A stretch of DNA of 64,000 nt from Marinobacter sp. F4216 (GCF_019931195.1 NZ_JAIOUO010000002.1:806001-870000), one strand, 5' to 3'. Counted from the first letter of the stretch, positions 29,022-38,762 are shown. Notes: generated from the sequence alone by a model not told the origin. Made by a program: numbers and translations.

Positions 29022-32000
29022 TCACTCCGCAGGGTCGTAGGACAGGCTCGGTGCCAGCCAGCGCTCTGCCTCGGCTTTGGTGATGCCCTTACGCTCAGCG
29101 TAGTCCTCAACCTGATCGGCGCCAATTTTCCCTACCGCGAAATACTTGGATTCCGGGTGAGCAAAGTACCACCCGGAGACAGCGGCTGCGGGGAACATGG
29201 CGAAGTGTTCGGTGAGCTCAATGCCCGCGGTTTCCGGTGCGTTGAGCAGATTAAACAGGGTCGCTTTCTCCGTATGGTCCGGGCAGGCCGGGTAACCGGG
29301 GGCAGGGCGAATGCCCTGGTAGCGTTCCTTGATCAGGGCGTCATTATCCAGGCTTTCTCCGCTGGCGTAGCCCCAGAATTCCTTCCGGACCCGCTCGTGC
29401 AGGCGCTCGGCAAATGCTTCTGCCAGGCGGTCGGCCAAGGCCTTCACCATAATGGCGCTGTAGTCATCGTGCTGTGCCTTGAATTCATCGGCGAACTCAT
29501 CAGCACCAATCCCGGCGGTCACCGCAAAGCCACCCACGTAGTCACAGCATCCGGAGCCTTCAGGTGCGACGAAGTCTGATAGCGCCCGCATTGCCTGACC
29601 CGGGGCTTTCTCGTCCTGCTGGCGGAGGTGGTGCAGGGTGGTCAGCTCTCCGGTACGCGATTCGTCGCGATAGACCACAATGTCATCTCCGCGGCGGTTC
29701 GCTGGCCAGAATCCGATAACGGCCCGGGCCGTAATACGCTTTTCATCGATCATCTGGCGCAGAATACTCTGGGCGTCGTTGAACAGACTCCGTGCGGCCT
29801 CACCCCGTTTCGGATCTTCCAGTATGGCGGGGTATTTTCCGCTGATATCCCAGGAAATGAAAAATGGTGTCCAGTCGATGTATTCGACCAGTTCGTTGAG
29901 GTCATAGTCCTTGAACTCCCGGATCCCGGTGAATGCTGGCTTCGGCGGCTCGTAGTCATCCATCGAGATTTCAGGAGCCCGATCGCGGGCCTCTTTCAGA
30001 CTCACCAATTTGGTGCGGTCGCCCCGGGACTTCCGGCGTTCCCGGATCTGGTCGTATTCCTTACGGGTAGCGGTGACCATTGGGTCTTTGGCCGTCTCGC
30101 TCAGCAATTGGGAGGCGACATTCACGCAGCGGGAGGCGTCCGATACGTACAGGCTGATATCGTTCTGGTATTCCGGCTCGATTTTGACGGCGGTGTGGGC
30201 CTTGGACGTGGTGGCGCCACCAATCATCAACGGGATATTGAAATCCAGTCGCTGCATTTCCTTGGCCACGTGGACCATTTCATCAAGCGACGGGGTAATC
30301 AGCCCGCTCAGACCGATAATGTCCACGTTTTCTTTTCGGGCAACCTCCAGGATCTTCTCGCAGGGCACCATCACCCCGAGATCAATCACTTCGTAGTTGT
30401 TGCACTGGAGAACCACTCCAACGATGTTCTTGCCGATGTCGTGAACGTCGCCTTTTACCGTGGCCATCAGGATCTTGCCCTTGGCTTTCTGGTCGGCGGT
30501 TTTCTCGGCCTCGATAAAGGGAATCAGGTGTGCCACCGCCTGCTTCATTACCCGGGCGCTTTTCACCACCTGGGGAAGGAACATCTTGCCGTCGCCGAAC
30601 AGGTCGCCCACCACGTTCATACCGTCCATCAGCGGGCCTTCAATCACCTCAATTGGATGGTCGGCGTTCTGGCGACAGGTCTCGGTGTCGTCAACAATGT
30701 ACGTGGTGATGCCCTTGACCAGAGCGTGTTCCAGGCGCTTTTCGACTGGCCATTCTCGCCAGGCAAGATCTTCTTCCTGGGTTTTGCCGCTTTGCCCCTT
30801 GAAGCGCTCGGCGATTTCCAGCAGGCGATCGGTACCATCGTCCCGACGGTTCAGCACCACATCCTCGACCCGCTCCTTCAGTTCGGGGTCAATCTCGTCG
30901 TAAATCACCAGCTGGCCCGGGTTCACGATCCCCATGTTCATGCCGGCCTTGATGGCGTGGTAGAGGAATACCGAGTGGATGGCCTCGCGCACCACATCAT
31001 TTCCCCGGAAGGAGAAGGAGACGTTACTGACACCGCCGGAAATAGAGGCGTGGGGCAGGTTTTCCTTGATCCAGCGGGTTGCCTCAATGAAATCGACGGC
31101 GTAGTTGTTGTGTTCCTCGATGCCTGTGGCAATGGCGAAGATGTTGGGGTCGAAGATGATATCGGCCGGGTTGAAGCCGATACCAGTCAGCACATCGTAG
31201 GAACGCTTGCAGATTTCGGTCTTGCGTTCGTAGGTGTCGGCCTGACCCTGTTCGTCGAATGCCATGACGACCACGGCCGCACCGTACTTCATGCAATCCC
31301 GGGCGCGCTTGATGAACTCTTCTTCGCCTTCCTTCAGGCTGATCGAGTTCACCACGGCCTTACCCTGGATGCAGCGGAGGCCCGCTTCGATAACGTCCCA
31401 TTTGGATGAGTCGACCATGATGGGAACGCGGGAAATGTCTGGCTCAGAAGCGACCAGCTTGAGATAGGTCTCCATGACGTCCCTGGACTCCAGCATGCCT
31501 TCGTCCATGTTGATGTCGATGATCTGGGCGCCATTCTCGACCTGGTCCCGGGCCACGCTCAGGGCCTCTTCGTATTGTTCTTCCTTGATCAGGCGCAGGA
31601 AACGCCGGGAGCCAGTAACGTTGGTGCGCTCACCCACGTTGATGAACAGGGTGTTTTCGTCGCCGGTAAACGGCTCGAGACCGGACAAGCGGAGGGCCGG
31701 CTTGATATCCGGAATCTTTCTGGGCGGGTATTTCGCCACTGCCTTTGCCACAGCGGCAATGTGATCGGGGCGCGAGCCACAGCAACCACCAATAATGTTC
31801 AGGAAGCCGTCGCGGGCGAAATCTTCGATGATTTCCGCCATCTCCTCGGGAGTCTGGTCGTATTCACCAAATTCATTGGGGAGTCCTGCGTTGGGGTGCG
31901 CGCTGACGTAGGTTGTCGCTTTGGTGGCGAGTTCTTCGACGTAAGGGCGCAGCGCATCGGCGCCCAGGGCGCAATTGAGTCCTACGGACAGTGGCTTGGC

Positions 32001-32720
32001 GTGGGTGACGGAGTTCCAGAAAGCCTCGGTGGTCTGGCCCGACAGGGTACGGCCAGAGGCATCGGTGATGGTGCCCGAAATCATGATCGGCAGCTCAATG
32101 CCACTGTCTTCGAAATACTGCTGTGTCGCGTAAATCGCGGCCTTGGCGTTCAGTGTGTCGAAAATGGTTTCAAACAGGATCAGGTCACAGCCGCCCTCGA
32201 CCAAACCCTCGACTGCCTCATAATAGTTGTCGACCAGGGTCTGAAAATCGATGTTTCGGAAACCCGGGTTGTTCACGTCAGGCGAGATAGAGGCGGTCCG
32301 GGAGGTTGGGCCAACGGCACCGGCTACGAAGCGCGGCTTGTCAGGGGTCTGGCTGGTGAACTCATCGGCGATCTCCCTGGCCAGCTTGGCGGCAGCGACG
32401 TTCAGCTCGCGGGCAATGGATTCAAGACCATAATCCGCCTGGGACAGGCGTGTAGAGTTAAAGGTATTGGTCTCAATGATATCCGCGCCTGCCTCCAGGT
32501 ATTCTGCATGGATTTCCTTGAGGAGTTCCTGCTGGGTCAGGTTCAGCAGGTCGTTATTGCCTTTAACCTCGCGGTCGTAATCTGCAAACCGATCGCCGCG
32601 GAACGCCTGCTCGTCCAGTTTGCGGCTCTGGATCATCGTGCCCATACCACCATCGAGAACGACAATGCGTTCTTTCAATGCGTTCTTAAGCTGCTCGAGG
32701 CGGGTTTTGCGATCGGTCAT
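29022..32720 (-). CDS. metH: Cobalamin-dependent methionine synthase
   Basis: Transfers methyl from 5-methyltetrahydrofolate to homocysteine via methylcobalamin. The 1232-residue protein has all four modules. The homocysteine-binding barrel (about 1-340) carries zinc cysteines in GLNCALG and [10 protein letters not shown]. The folate-binding domain (about 355-630) carries [11 protein letters not shown]. The cobalamin-binding domain carries DVHDIGKN near residue 760 with the axial histidine. The C-terminal SAM-reactivation domain carries [15 protein letters not shown]. Length equals E. coli MetH within a few residues. It completes the metZ-to-methionine route and is divergent from nfuA. Confidence 0.98.
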   Translation of the reverse strand: MTDRKTRLEQLKNALKERIVVLDGGMGTMIQSRKLDEQAFRGDRFADYDREVKGNNDLLNLTQQELLKEIHAEYLEAGADIIETNTFNSTRLSQADYGLESIARELNVAAAKLAREIADEFTSQTPDKPRFVAGAVGPTSRTASISPDVNNPGFRNIDFQTLVDNYYEAVEGLVEGGCDLILFETIFDTLNAKAAIYATQQYFEDSGIELPIMISGTITDASGRTLSGQTTEAFWNSVTHAKPLSVGLNCALGADALRPYVEELATKATTYVSAHPNAGLPNEFGEYDQTPEEMAEIIEDFARDGFLNIIGGCCGSRPDHIAAVAKAVAKYPPRKIPDIKPALRLSGLEPFTGDENTLFINVGERTNVTGSRRFLRLIKEEQYEEALSVARDQVENGAQIIDINMDEGMLESRDVMETYLKLVASEPDISRVPIMVDSSKWDVIEAGLRCIQGKAVVNSISLKEGEEEFIKRARDCMKYGAAVVVMAFDEQGQADTYERKTEICKRSYDVLTGIGFNPADIIFDPNIFAIATGIEEHNNYAVDFIEATRWIKENLPHASISGGVSNVSFSFRGNDVVREAIHSVFLYHAIKAGMNMGIVNPGQLVIYDEIDPELKERVEDVVLNRRDDGTDRLLEIAERFKGQSGKTQEEDLAWREWPVEKRLEHALVKGITTYIVDDTETCRQNADHPIEVIEGPLMDGMNVVGDLFGDGKMFLPQVVKSARVMKQAVAHLIPFIEAEKTADQKAKGKILMATVKGDVHDIGKNIVGVVLQCNNYEVIDLGVMVPCEKILEVARKENVDIIGLSGLITPSLDEMVHVAKEMQRLDFNIPLMIGGATTSKAHTAVKIEPEYQNDISLYVSDASRCVNVASQLLSETAKDPMVTATRKEYDQIRERRKSRGDRTKLVSLKEARDRAPEISMDDYEPPKPAFTGIREFKDYDLNELVEYIDWTPFFISWDISGKYPAILEDPKRGEAARSLFNDAQSILRQMIDEKRITARAVIGFWPANRRGDDIVVYRDESRTGELTTLHHLRQQDEKAPGQAMRALSDFVAPEGSGCCDYVGGFAVTAGIGADEFADEFKAQHDDYSAIMVKALADRLAEAFAERLHERVRKEFWGYASGESLDNDALIKERYQGIRPAPGYPACPDHTEKATLFNLLNAPETAGIELTEHFAMFPAAAVSGWYFAHPESKYFAVGKIGADQVEDYAERKGITKAEAERWLAPSLSYDPAE

Positions 32721-32880
32721 AGGTGTACTTCCGAGAGTCTGTTGTTGCGTCGTATTGTCAGTAATGGCGCGGAATCATAGCAAAAATGCGCGGGGCCGTC
32801 GTAGAGCCGCCACGCTTTTTATCGTATTGCCCGGTTGAATTTCAGGTTGCTCAACTATACGTAGAAATGAGTACCCTTTA

Positions 32881-32907
32881 AAAGACCGAGTATTTTACTT
32901 GGTCTTT
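32881..32907. promoter_or_regulatory. Palindromic operator upstream of nfuA, IscR-type candidate
   Basis: A 27-bp near-perfect palindrome centred at 32894: AAAGACC, then GAGTATTTTACTT, then GGTCTTT. Eleven of 13 symmetric pairs match. The core CCGAGTA...TACTTGG resembles the type 1 IscR motif (YYGA-TRWWWYA-T-RR), with departures at the outer positions. It lies 55 bp before the nfuA start. nfuA is a known IscR target in related bacteria, so Fe-S-responsive control is plausible. Confidence 0.55.
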
Positions 32908-32962
32908 CATGTTCCGAGTGAGTCCCTTAGAATATCCGGAAACATTCAGACAGGTTCTTAAA

Positions 32963-33550
32963 ATGGCATTGGTAACTGTGACAGATCCCGCCCGGGATTA
33001 TCTCGCACAACTGATCGACAAGCAGGACGTAGAGGGCATGGGCGTTCGCATGTTCGTCACCCAGCCCGGCACAAAAAACGCCGAAACCTGCCTGGCTTAT
33101 TGCCCGCCCAATGAAATTGTGCCGACGGACGAACAGTTGGATCTGGGCAAGTTCACACTGTATCTCGACCACAGCTCGGTACCTTTCCTGGAAGAGGCGT
33201 TCGTCGATTACTCCAAGGATCAGATGGGTGGTCAGCTGACCATCAAGGCGCCGAACGCAAAAGTACCGAACGTGTCTGACGATGCGCCGTTGCCTGATCG
33301 GGTGAACTATATCCTGGCATCCGAGATCAACCCGAATCTGGCGGCACACGGTGGCGAGGTTTCACTGGTGGAAATCGTAGATGAATCCGTGGCAGTTCTT
33401 CGGTTTGGAGGCGGTTGTCAGGGGTGCTCCGCAGTGAGTCTGACACTCAAGCAGGGGGTGGAAACGACTCTGAAAGAGCGGATCCCTGAAATTACCGGTG
33501 TCCGCGACATCACGGACCATACCAATACCGAGAACGCTTACTACCAGTAA
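32963..33550 (+). CDS. nfuA: Fe/S biogenesis protein NfuA
   Basis: Fe-S carrier that delivers [4Fe-4S] clusters under oxidative or iron stress. An N-terminal degenerate A-type domain (about 1-95) is joined to a C-terminal NifU-like domain with the cluster-binding Cys152-x-x-Cys155 ([12 protein letters not shown]). The start at 32963 ([14 protein letters not shown]) gives 195 residues, close to the usual 191-194. An in-frame start 54 bases upstream falls at the palindrome and is unlikely. Likely clients in this window are CysI, the radical-SAM protein at the right edge and other Fe-S enzymes. Confidence 0.96.
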   Translation: MALVTVTDPARDYLAQLIDKQDVEGMGVRMFVTQPGTKNAETCLAYCPPNEIVPTDEQLDLGKFTLYLDHSSVPFLEEAFVDYSKDQMGGQLTIKAPNAKVPNVSDDAPLPDRVNYILASEINPNLAAHGGEVSLVEIVDESVAVLRFGGGCQGCSAVSLTLKQGVETTLKERIPEITGVRDITDHTNTENAYYQ

Positions 33551-33571
33551 GCAGTAAGGTGTTGCTCCTGT

Positions 33572-33611
33572 AAAAAGGGCGCCAGTCGCAGTCAGCGGGT
33601 GGCGCTTTTTT
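33572..33611 (+). terminator. Terminator after nfuA
   Basis: AAAAAGGGCGCCA and TGGCGCTTTTTT form a stem around a 15-nt GC-rich loop, with a six-T run. It lies 20 bp beyond the nfuA stop. Confidence 0.85.
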
Positions 33612-33775
33612 GTACCTGCCTGCCGCAGTACCGCTGTTCGGCTGGCTGCACGGCCAATGATGCTCCTGGGCCTTTACGCCATTATCTCCGTATGGGCCGA
33701 GTGGTTTCGCCATCGGCAATGTCTGGTGGTCTCCTCTAATATCTCTGGCAAGTTATTTTCACTCCGGGGTTTCAT

Positions 33776-34975
33776 TTGTTCGACGTTACACTTTTTATGC
33801 TGCCCTTAACGGCGGGCCTGGTCGGTTGGGTGACCAATTGGCTGGCTATTCAGATGTCGTTTTATCCTGTTCGGTTTATCGGGCTGGGTGCCATCGGGTG
33901 GCAGGGTGTTATTCCCCGGAAGTCGGAGAAAATGGCGCATATATGCGTGGATCGCACCATGCAGCAGTTTGGCGATCTAAACGCCGTCTACGAAAAGCTG
34001 GAACCCGAGCGAATTGTTGAGCGGATCATTTCCCAGGTGACGCCGCGTCTGGATGAATACATCGACGAAGTCATGTATGAGATTCAGCCTGTGCTCTGGG
34101 ACAATCTGCCCATGTTCGTGAAGCGTCGGATTTACCAGTGGGCGAGGGAGCAGCTGCCAAACCGGATTGAGGAGCTGGTCGAGGATTTCGGTGATGATCT
34201 CGACGATCTGGTCGATCTTAAGGCGCTTCTGAGCCGGGAGCTTCAAAATCATCCTGACTTGATGAATCGAATCTTTCAGCAGGCCGGTTCGGTGGAGTTG
34301 CGCTCCGTGGTTAACTGCGGCGCCATCATCGGTGGTGTGCTGGGGGCTGCGCTGGTTCCCCTCTGGATTCGATTCCCGGAACCCTGGATGTTGCCTGTTG
34401 GCGGGTTCTTCATAGGATTCATTACCAACTGGCTTGCGATCAACTTTATTTTTGCGCCGGTTCGGCCTCGCCGTATTCTGTTCTGGAAATTTCAGGGGCT
34501 TTTCCTCCGTCGCCAGCCCGAAATTTCCGAAGTCTGGGCACGGCTTGTTGCTGAGGAGTTGATTACCGTTGAGAAGGTGGCTGACGCCATGCTCAATGGG
34601 CGTTACGGTCACCGAACCCGCGCCATTATCCAGAAGCATTTACGTCCGTTGCTCGATGACTCCGTTATCATGAAACTAACGGCGCAAGTGAGCGTGGGGA
34701 TGGCGGGCTACACCGAACTGAAAAAAGTCATGAACCAGAAAGCGGTTGTGGCGACCAGGGACGTATTCAGTGACCCGGAATTCAATCGGGAGCGCGCCCC
34801 CGTGGTTGCTGAGGTCTTGTCGAGTCAGTTGAAGGCTCTGGGGCCAACGGAATTTCAGGACATATTGCGGCCAGCGTTTCGCGAAGAAGAATTGTTGCTG
34901 ATGCTGATCGGGGGAATTTTCGGTGCGGCGGCCGGTGCGGCCCAGTTTGTTTCGCTCACGTACCTTGCTTTATAG
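33776..34975 (+). CDS. DUF445 family membrane protein
   Basis: A 399-residue protein of family DUF445. The N-terminal hydrophobic LTAGLVGWVTNWLAIQMSFYP repeats later as a related FIGFITNWLAINFIFAPVRP, a duplication typical of the family. A further C-terminal hydrophobic helix (LLLMLIGGIFGAAAGAAQFV) ends the protein. The start is taken as TTG 33776, with a G-rich GGGG about 8 nt upstream; ATG 33797 is possible but has no ribosome site and would cut the first helix. The function is unknown. It is followed after 24 bp by a small membrane protein that may be its partner. Confidence 0.8.
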   Translation: MFDVTLFMLPLTAGLVGWVTNWLAIQMSFYPVRFIGLGAIGWQGVIPRKSEKMAHICVDRTMQQFGDLNAVYEKLEPERIVERIISQVTPRLDEYIDEVMYEIQPVLWDNLPMFVKRRIYQWAREQLPNRIEELVEDFGDDLDDLVDLKALLSRELQNHPDLMNRIFQQAGSVELRSVVNCGAIIGGVLGAALVPLWIRFPEPWMLPVGGFFIGFITNWLAINFIFAPVRPRRILFWKFQGLFLRRQPEISEVWARLVAEELITVEKVADAMLNGRYGHRTRAIIQKHLRPLLDDSVIMKLTAQVSVGMAGYTELKKVMNQKAVVATRDVFSDPEFNRERAPVVAEVLSSQLKALGPTEFQDILRPAFREEELLLMLIGGIFGAAAGAAQFVSLTYLAL

Positions 34976-34999
34976 CACCTTGATCACAGGGAGATCGTT

Positions 35000-35359
35000 A
35001 TGACGGACTGGACACTGATTGCGTTGGTGGCAGTAATAACCGGATTAACCGTGACGCTGGTGCTGCTGGTCGTCTGGTTTTTTGTGGTTCGCCCGCATCT
35101 GGACCGCAAGGTTCAGGAACTGATTGATGCCTCCCGGGAGGTCGAGCCCAAAGTCTCACAGGGTGTTAAGCGAGGTGTGCGTGAAGCCTTTCGAGAGCTG
35201 CCAGAAACGGCGTTGGACGGAAGCCTGAAGGAATCCACCCGGCAGTTTCTGAAATTTGGTTCGGGGCTGTTTGAGAACGGACTTAGCAGCTTTATTGGTA
35301 ATGCGGACGATCTTGAACGTCGCAGCCAGGATTCCTCTCGCGCCAGAGACAAGGACTAA
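35000..35359 (+). CDS. Small single-TM protein following DUF445
   Basis: A 119-residue protein with one N-terminal transmembrane helix (about residues 5-29, LIALVAVITGLTVTLVLLVVWFFVV). A soluble, charged helical tail follows. GGGAGAT precedes the ATG. Same-strand spacing of 24 bp to the DUF445 gene suggests one transcript. Its last 4 bases overlap the convergent tusE stop. No family recognised. Confidence 0.72.
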   Translation: MTDWTLIALVAVITGLTVTLVLLVVWFFVVRPHLDRKVQELIDASREVEPKVSQGVKRGVREAFRELPETALDGSLKESTRQFLKFGSGLFENGLSSFIGNADDLERRSQDSSRARDKD

Positions 35360-35682
35360 AGGCAGTTGGTCGGCCGCGGCAGGCCGGCAATCCGACACGC
35401 GGTCTTTGCCGGTGTGCCCGGGAAAAGCTGCATCAGGTAGATGCTGTTACCCTTATCTTGTCCAAACGCCTCCCTGACGGCTTTTACGAAGAGTCGGTTA
35501 GAGGGCGGTGCTATCTCGTGTTTTCCGTAAAATTCCCGCAAGAACTCAATGATTTCCCAGTGCTTTTCAGACAGTTTAATGCCGTCCTCAGAGGCAATTA
35601 CCTGAGCCACGGCCTGGGTCCACTCATTGGCAGACTCCAGGAACCCCTCGTTATTTCGTCGCGGAAGTGCCTGCTCGTTCAT
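35356..35682 (-). CDS. tusE: TusE / DsrC-like sulfur carrier protein
   Basis: Sulfur acceptor of the TusBCD complex, which passes persulfide to MnmA for 2-thiouridine at U34 of tRNA. The 108-residue protein has the DsrC core (LSEKHWEIIEFLREFY). Its C-terminal arm holds the penultimate Cys107 and a second cysteine, Cys96, ten residues earlier (CRIAGLPRPTNC). That two-cysteine arm is the hallmark of DsrC, whereas a simple relay protein needs only the penultimate one. The gene is 7 bp after tusB, and its product could also partner other sulfur enzymes. Confidence 0.88.
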   Translation of the reverse strand: MNEQALPRRNNEGFLESANEWTQAVAQVIASEDGIKLSEKHWEIIEFLREFYGKHEIAPPSNRLFVKAVREAFGQDKGNSIYLMQLFPGTPAKTACRIAGLPRPTNCL

Positions 35683-35689
35683 TTTCCGA

Positions 35690-35971
35690 TTACCAGCTGA
35701 TAACCCGTTTTGCCTGAACCGTAAGATCTACCAGTTCAGGGTAGTCCACCGACGTCGCGCCATTTGCCTCTGCTACAAGGCCGCGAGCCTGCAGATCTGC
35801 TTTAGTAGCGAAAACCTTGGGGAGAGCTGCTTTGCTCGTGCTCCACAGGGCAGTGACGCCATTTTCAGTCAGAACCAATGCATCGTCTGGCCCCATCATG
35901 GCCAAACACTCATTGAAGCGGGGGTGTTCCGGAGTCTTGTTCAGGATGTGTAAGGTGTGAATCTGGCTCAT
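35690..35971 (-). CDS. tusB: Sulfur relay protein TusB
   Basis: DsrH-like subunit of the TusBCD heterohexamer. About 93 residues, starting MSQIHTLHILNKTP. The ATG at 35983 is an in-frame alternative that adds four residues. The order tusD-tusC-tusB-tusE is the standard operon arrangement. Confidence 0.88.
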   Translation of the reverse strand: MSQIHTLHILNKTPEHPRFNECLAMMGPDDALVLTENGVTALWSTSKAALPKVFATKADLQARGLVAEANGATSVDYPELVDLTVQAKRVISW

Positions 35972-35991
35972 AGGAAGCTTCATGCTGAGAC

Positions 35992-36342
35992 TCAGTTGGA
36001 AAAAATAACGTTGGTGTAGCTGGCTAACAAGCCAGAGCTGCCCCGAGCCATATTTGCACCGTCAATAAGTTCATCTGGTGACAGCCCATAGCGCTGGCAG
36101 GATGCCTCATCGGCCAGCAGCTGCTCAATCCCGAAAACAGGAGCGGCAGACAGATTCCTCTCAACCGATTTCTGCTCAATGGCGTCCGGCGTCTGCCCCT
36201 TGCGCAGCCAGTTCACGCCGGCACCGGTAAACAGGAGGCTTACTGGCTGATCAAAGGTTGCCAGTGAGAAGGCCATATCCAGTGCCTCGCGGCCTGCCCA
36301 GAGTCCGTAGGGAGCTTGGTCTATCACGATGAGCGTCGTCAT
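35992..36342 (-). CDS. tusC: Sulfur relay protein TusC
   Basis: DsrF-like subunit of 116 residues (MTTLIVIDQAPYGLWAGREALDMAF). It has the DsrE/F fold with the family PYGxxxGREALD motif. It starts 3 bp after tusD, so translation is probably coupled. Confidence 0.9.
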   Translation of the reverse strand: MTTLIVIDQAPYGLWAGREALDMAFSLATFDQPVSLLFTGAGVNWLRKGQTPDAIEQKSVERNLSAAPVFGIEQLLADEASCQRYGLSPDELIDGANMARGSSGLLASYTNVIFSN

Positions 36343-36345
36343 GAC

Positions 36346-36762
36346 TCAGTGTCCGCCGTGGAAATACAGGGTTTTGGATGACTTGATATTACCTTCAACC
36401 CATTCGCCAAGTCCTGCGATCTCAAAGGGGGCAAGCAGGTTGCTTGAGGTCAGCTCATGTCGTTTCTGTTCGTTCTCGTCCACCAGGCCACGACGAAGTG
36501 CAGAAGCAACACAGGCGACCCCGGGTACCCGGTTGGCACTCAGGAACGAGGCCCAGGCATTCGGCCAATGGGTTTCGTCCGACGGTGGGGTCGTTAACGA
36601 GGACGCAAGGTGAACGCCATCACCGTACAGGAAGATCCGGTCAATGGTGTGGCCTTTGGCAATCGCTGCACGGGCAAAGGCCAGCGCAGTCTGCGGTGCC
36701 TGAGTGGTGTATGGGGCGCCGGTAATCACCAGGGTGAAGGAGTTGTGTGTGTTTTCGCTCAT
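36346..36762 (-). CDS. tusD: Sulfur relay protein TusD
   Basis: DsrE-like subunit carrying the persulfide. 138 residues; the active cysteine is Cys84 in VPGVACVASALRRG, corresponding to the catalytic Cys of E. coli TusD. The hydrophobic start FTLVITGAPYTTQAPQTALAFA is typical. It is the first gene of the tusDCBE operon, just downstream of the yccA terminator. Confidence 0.92.
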   Translation of the reverse strand: MSENTHNSFTLVITGAPYTTQAPQTALAFARAAIAKGHTIDRIFLYGDGVHLASSLTTPPSDETHWPNAWASFLSANRVPGVACVASALRRGLVDENEQKRHELTSSNLLAPFEIAGLGEWVEGNIKSSKTLYFHGGH

Positions 36763-36795
36763 AGGGAGTGTTTTATATCAAACCGGTCAAAAAGC

Positions 36796-36824
36796 AAAAA
36801 CCCCGGCCGGAGCCGGGGCTTTTT
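36796..36824. terminator. Terminator between yccA and tusD
   Basis: AAAAACCCCGGC, loop CGGA, GCCGGGGCTTTTT. It follows the yccA stop on the - strand and separates it from the tus operon. Confidence 0.9.
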
Positions 36825-36845
36825 CGGTCGGTTGCCAACGACGTC

Positions 36846-37559
36846 TTACTCGTCGTTAAAGGCGCCGATCAGGTGCAGAAGGCTGGTGAACAGGTTGTAA
36901 ATGTTCAGGTACAGCGCTGTGGTTGCCATGACGTAGTTTGTCTCGCCACCGTTTACGATGCGGCTGGTGTCAAACAGGATCAGGCCAGACATCAGGAGAA
37001 CGATCGCTGCACTCAGCGCCAGGCTGAAGGCGCTGACTTCGACGCCAAACATGGAGGCCACGAACATGCCCAGCATGCCGAAGATCACGACCATCAGGCC
37101 GGCAAACAGGAAGCCGCCCATGAAGCTGAAGTCTTTCTTGGTGGTCAGCACATAAGCGGACAGTGAGAAAAACACCAGCGCGGTGCCACCCAGGGCCTGC
37201 ATCACAATGCTACCGCCGTTGGACAGAGACAGGTAGTAGTTCAGGATAGGACCGAGGGACAGGCCGAGAAGGCCGGTAAAAGCGAAAACAACGGCGATAC
37301 CCTTGGAGCTGTTGGCGGTGCGTGGCAGCACCAACCAGATCAAAGCCAAGGCACCCAGGCTGCACAGCAGGCTCGCGCCGCGGCCCAAACCAACAGCCAT
37401 GGAAACGCCAGCCATTACTGCGCTGAAGGCCAGTGTCATGGCAAGCAGTGTGTAGGTGTTGCGCAGCACTTTGGTAGTGTCGGCGCTGATACCGGTCGAC
37501 GTTTGTGTGTGGGGCGCTGCGTAAGTGCCCTGCTGACTGTTGATGTGTCTGTTCTCCAT
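36846..37559 (-). CDS. yccA: Bax-inhibitor-1 family membrane protein (YccA type)
   Basis: Integral membrane protein with seven predicted helices and the BI-1/YccA family features. A short polar N-terminus precedes VLRNTYTLLAMTLAFSAVMA, and a charged C-terminal NLFTSLLHLIGAFNDE ends it. E. coli YccA interacts with and modulates the membrane protease FtsH. The start at 37559 (MENRHINSQQ) is chosen from GGAG at 37567-37570; GTG 37571 and ATG 37565 are in frame nearby. Length is 237 residues. Confidence 0.9.
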   Translation of the reverse strand: MENRHINSQQGTYAAPHTQTSTGISADTTKVLRNTYTLLAMTLAFSAVMAGVSMAVGLGRGASLLCSLGALALIWLVLPRTANSSKGIAVVFAFTGLLGLSLGPILNYYLSLSNGGSIVMQALGGTALVFFSLSAYVLTTKKDFSFMGGFLFAGLMVVIFGMLGMFVASMFGVEVSAFSLALSAAIVLLMSGLILFDTSRIVNGGETNYVMATTALYLNIYNLFTSLLHLIGAFNDE

Positions 37560-37710
37560 TCTCATCTCCACTGAGTGATGATTCTAAGTTCTATGTACAC
37601 ATAATAATGCCGTACACGTAACTTTCAATCATTTACGACCGTAAACCGGTAGATGGATTCCATTAAATGCCGGTAATGCTCGAAAATGTCCTCGACGGAT
37701 TTTCGGGGCG

Positions 37711-37738
37711 TTGACAGCACAGGCAAATCCGGTATCAT
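37711..37738 (+). promoter_or_regulatory. Promoter of tRNA-Ser
   Basis: TTGACA (37711-37716), 16-bp spacer, TATCAT (37733-37738). A GC-rich discriminator (GCACACCGC) follows, as expected for a stringently controlled stable-RNA promoter. The mature tRNA begins 35 bp further on. Confidence 0.8.
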
Positions 37739-37772
37739 GCACACCGCTGTCGCACGGCAGCAATGGAAAAAC

Positions 37773-37863
37773 GGTGGGCTGGCAGAGTGGCTGAATGCAG
37801 CGGTCTTGAAAACCGCCGAAGGTTAATAGCCTTCCCGGGGTTCGAATCCCTGGCCCACCGCCA
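37773..37863 (+). tRNA. serT: tRNA-Ser, anticodon TGA
   Basis: Acceptor stem GGTGGGC/GCCCACC with discriminator G and genomically encoded CCA (37861-37863). The anticodon loop CTTGAAA has TGA at 37807-37809, reading UCA and related Ser codons. The long variable arm (CCGAAGGTTAATAGCCTTCCC) is that of a class II tRNA, and the T loop GTTCGAATC is present. It is preceded by a near-consensus promoter. Confidence 0.97.
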
Positions 37864-38081
37864 TTTTTCCCTCAGTACTGACTCCTCACGCATATCCTCA
37901 AGTCCTCTGGATCCCCCATAGCTTGGTTTAAATCGGTCTTATGCCGCTGTATAAGATGATTTGGGAAAGACGCGCCAACTTCATTGGTATTCCGGAATCA
38001 CTGATACAATCATCGCAGTGACTGACGCCATATCATCTCTTTTTCCGGGAGGCTGCGCTAATTAAAGGAGCGAGGGAAAGT

Positions 38082-38543
38082 ATGACCGAAAGCAAAAAAA
38101 TCTCTGCGAGTTGTGATTGTGGTCAACTGGTACTGGATATAACAACACCGGTCGTGACTCAGGTGGTTTGTCATTGCTCTGATTGCAGGGGTGTGACTGG
38201 GTTGCCTTACGTAGATATCGCTTTCTTTGAGCCCGACGGATGTAAAGCTCTAGGAGAAAGTCGTCCGACGACGATGAAGGGTGGTTCGGGAATTGAGAAA
38301 ACCTATTTTGCCTGTCCGGAATGTGGGGCTGCCGTCTGCGCTACGGTCGGTGCCCTCAAGGGTGCTTGTGTCGTCATAGCGAGCCGGCTCTCTTCTCCTT
38401 TGGATGGGTCGAGTACTCATATTTGGACCAGTGAAAAAGTTTCTAATGTAGAGATTCCTTCAACGGCCGTTACGTCTCTCAAGGGGCCTCCTGAGCCAGT
38501 GCGTAGCATTCTTGTTTCGAATTTTCTGGATACGAGCCGTTAA
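38082..38543 (+). CDS. GFA family (CENP-V/glutathione-dependent formaldehyde-activating-like) protein
   Basis: A 153-residue protein with the GFA zinc-binding fold. Metal ligands are in ASCDCGQLVL, VCHCSDCRGVTG and FACPECGAAVCA. Family members have diverse or unknown functions; the name does not prove formaldehyde chemistry. AAGGAG and GAGGGAAAG precede the ATG. Codon choice is visibly more AT-rich than in neighbouring genes (for example several ACA, AGG and TTG-type codons), hinting at later acquisition. It lies 218 bp downstream of tRNA-Ser. Confidence 0.82.
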   Translation: MTESKKISASCDCGQLVLDITTPVVTQVVCHCSDCRGVTGLPYVDIAFFEPDGCKALGESRPTTMKGGSGIEKTYFACPECGAAVCATVGALKGACVVIASRLSSPLDGSSTHIWTSEKVSNVEIPSTAVTSLKGPPEPVRSILVSNFLDTSR

Positions 38544-38762
38544 TATCGCTCGTTGGTTAATCGATGATGACATCAAGATACCTGGTGTGCCCGCTACTGA
38601 TGGCATAGGTAATGGGATGCTTCTCGAAAAGTAGGGGCATTGCGATTATTTGTGTGGGGCAGATAATTTTCTTTTTCCTCTCAGCATTGAATTATCCCGT
38701 ATCCGTTCCTAATTAATAGGTCAAATCAGCTCGAATTCGCCTGAGCGTTTGAGGAGAAGGTT

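Noticed and set aside
29004..29030. GC-rich hairpin at the metH stop codon
   Set aside because: No T-run follows on the - strand, and the downstream DUF2970 gene is probably in the same transcript.
29628..31409. 593-residue open frame antisense to metH
   Set aside because: It is a shadow of the metH codon pattern on the opposite strand; metH matches its family over the full length and no ribosome site or family likeness supports the antisense frame.
37773..37863. tRNA-Ser as an integration site with flanking att repeat
   Set aside because: I searched by eye for a second copy of the tRNA 3' end downstream and found none; no integrase gene is present.
38560..38640. Short - strand peptide ending YLDVIID, protein-like in appearance
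   Set aside because: Only about 27-44 codons, with no ribosome site or family match; possibly a decayed gene end but not supportable.
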